Part shown: piece by piece, positions 5,679 to 6,130 of the stretch
Position numbering within the stretch: position 1 is the stretch's first letter
Layout of the letters: each line of letters starts with the position of its first letter
Source of the DNA: an uncultured Ruminococcus sp.
GTDB lineage: Bacteria > Bacillota_A > Clostridia > RUG12999
NCBI GenBank assembly: GCA_902783995.1
Contig: CACZTG010000314.1
Coordinates: 1 to 6,130 of the forward strand
Direction of reading: 5' to 3'
Length of the DNA stretch: 6,130 nt
The notes under the pieces: model-generated
The model's input: the letters and a program-made list of their open reading frames with translations, nothing else
What the model was told of the DNA's origin: nothing
Database searches by the model: none
Made by a program: the position numbers and the translations under genes

Positions 5679-6130
5679 TTAAATTTTTCCGGCAATTTCA
5701 TTCGCGCGTTTTAAAAAGTCTGCCATACGTTCTTTTGAAAGCGTGCCGTGAGAAATAAGCGCAAGGTCATAAATATAGTTTACGATAAGCTCCGCGTTGT
5801 CTTTATTTACAAGAAGTTTTTTAACGACAGGCGAAGCACTGTTTACCGTGAGAGTAAATTCGTTTTTAAATTCGGGCATGCCCGCTCCTCCGAACATTGA
5901 AGCCATTTCCTGCATACGCCTTGACTGCTCCGAAAGAGTAAGAACAGCGGGAACGTCATCGTTTTTAAGCATTGTCGCTTCAATTTTGAGTGAATCGTCC
6001 TTTATTACATCTTTAAATATTTTTACAATATCCTCCGAGGCGGAGCTGTCCGCATCGTCATTCACCTTCATAACCGTATCTGCGGCGGAATCAATACGTT
6101 CAAACTTAACGCCCGTAACCTTATACTCGA
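5679..6130 (-). CDS. htpG: HtpG (bacterial Hsp90) chaperone, C-terminal part only
   Basis: This is the last 149 residues of an ATP-dependent Hsp90 chaperone; the gene runs off the right edge, and a complete HtpG is roughly 620-650 aa. The frame stays open from the stop (5679-5681) to 6128, with 2 nt left over. Recognisable parts are the opening EYKVTGVKFERIDSAAD, the middle-to-C-terminal junction, IVKIFKDVI...LKIEATMLKNDDVPAVLTLSEQSRRMQEMASMF, the conserved helix segment of the C-terminal domain, and the dimerisation helices NPASPVV-like NSASPVVKKLL, ELIVNYIYDLALISHG and MADFLKRANEIAGKI at the end. The Met at 6071 is internal, not a start. HtpG helps fold and remodel client proteins in the cytosol with the DnaK system. 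The ATPase domain, promoter and start lie outside the window. It converges on the acyltransferase-like gene and shares its terminator. Confidence 0.95.
   Translation of the reverse strand, partial: EYKVTGVKFERIDSAADTVMKVNDDADSSASEDIVKIFKDVIKDDSLKIEATMLKNDDVPAVLTLSEQSRRMQEMASMFGGAGMPEFKNEFTLTVNSASPVVKKLLVNKDNAELIVNYIYDLALISHGTLSKERMADFLKRANEIAGKI

Noticed and set aside
5679..6071. Separate small protein starting at the Met at 6071
   Set aside because: The same frame continues upstream to the window edge with HtpG sequence, so this Met is internal.

Overview
The window is an ordinary chromosomal stretch, most likely from a low-to-moderate-GC anaerobic Gram-positive bacterium of the class Clostridia. 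The reasons are AT-rich spacers, strong AGGAGG-type ribosome binding sites, sigma-A promoters with textbook TTGACA boxes, a K+-dependent membrane pyrophosphatase of the sodium-pump type, and the DUF421-DUF4363 gene pair. A finer placement, perhaps a gut Oscillospirales/Eubacteriales lineage, is only a guess. There are seven protein genes, one cut by the right edge. I saw no tRNA, rRNA, CRISPR array, insertion sequence or phage gene.

Layout from left to right. Positions 24-54 hold a perfect 11-bp hairpin that ends the minus-strand gene hppA (76-2151), an ion-pumping pyrophosphatase. hppA has its own promoter at 2189-2217 and looks monocistronic. A long hairpin at 2282-2327 ends the next minus-strand unit, an AraC-family regulator (2666-3523) followed after 29 bp by a small thioredoxin-like protein (2331-2636). 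That unit has a clear promoter at 3571-3599. Diverging from it on the plus strand is a translationally coupled pair: a DUF421 membrane protein (3617-4300) and a DUF4363 protein (4297-4674) that share an ATGA overlap. A consensus promoter (4705-4733) then drives a stand-alone acyltransferase-fold protein (4769-5617) related to the E2 catalytic domain and chloramphenicol acetyltransferase. It ends at a two-way terminator (5628-5656) shared with the convergent htpG (Hsp90), of which only the last 149 residues are present (5679-6128, running off the right edge).

The genes do not form one pathway. They look like several independent housekeeping or envelope units: energy conservation from pyrophosphate (hppA), a regulator plus a redox protein, a membrane/envelope pair, an acyltransferase-like protein and a chaperone. 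I found no convincing new multi-gene system. The points most worth a second look are the E2/CAT-like protein whose catalytic histidine position holds glutamate, the residue signature predicting a sodium-pumping pyrophosphatase, the AraC-thioredoxin unit with an atypical WCGNC site, and the short divergent araC/DUF421 spacer with an inverted repeat at the predicted araC transcription start.
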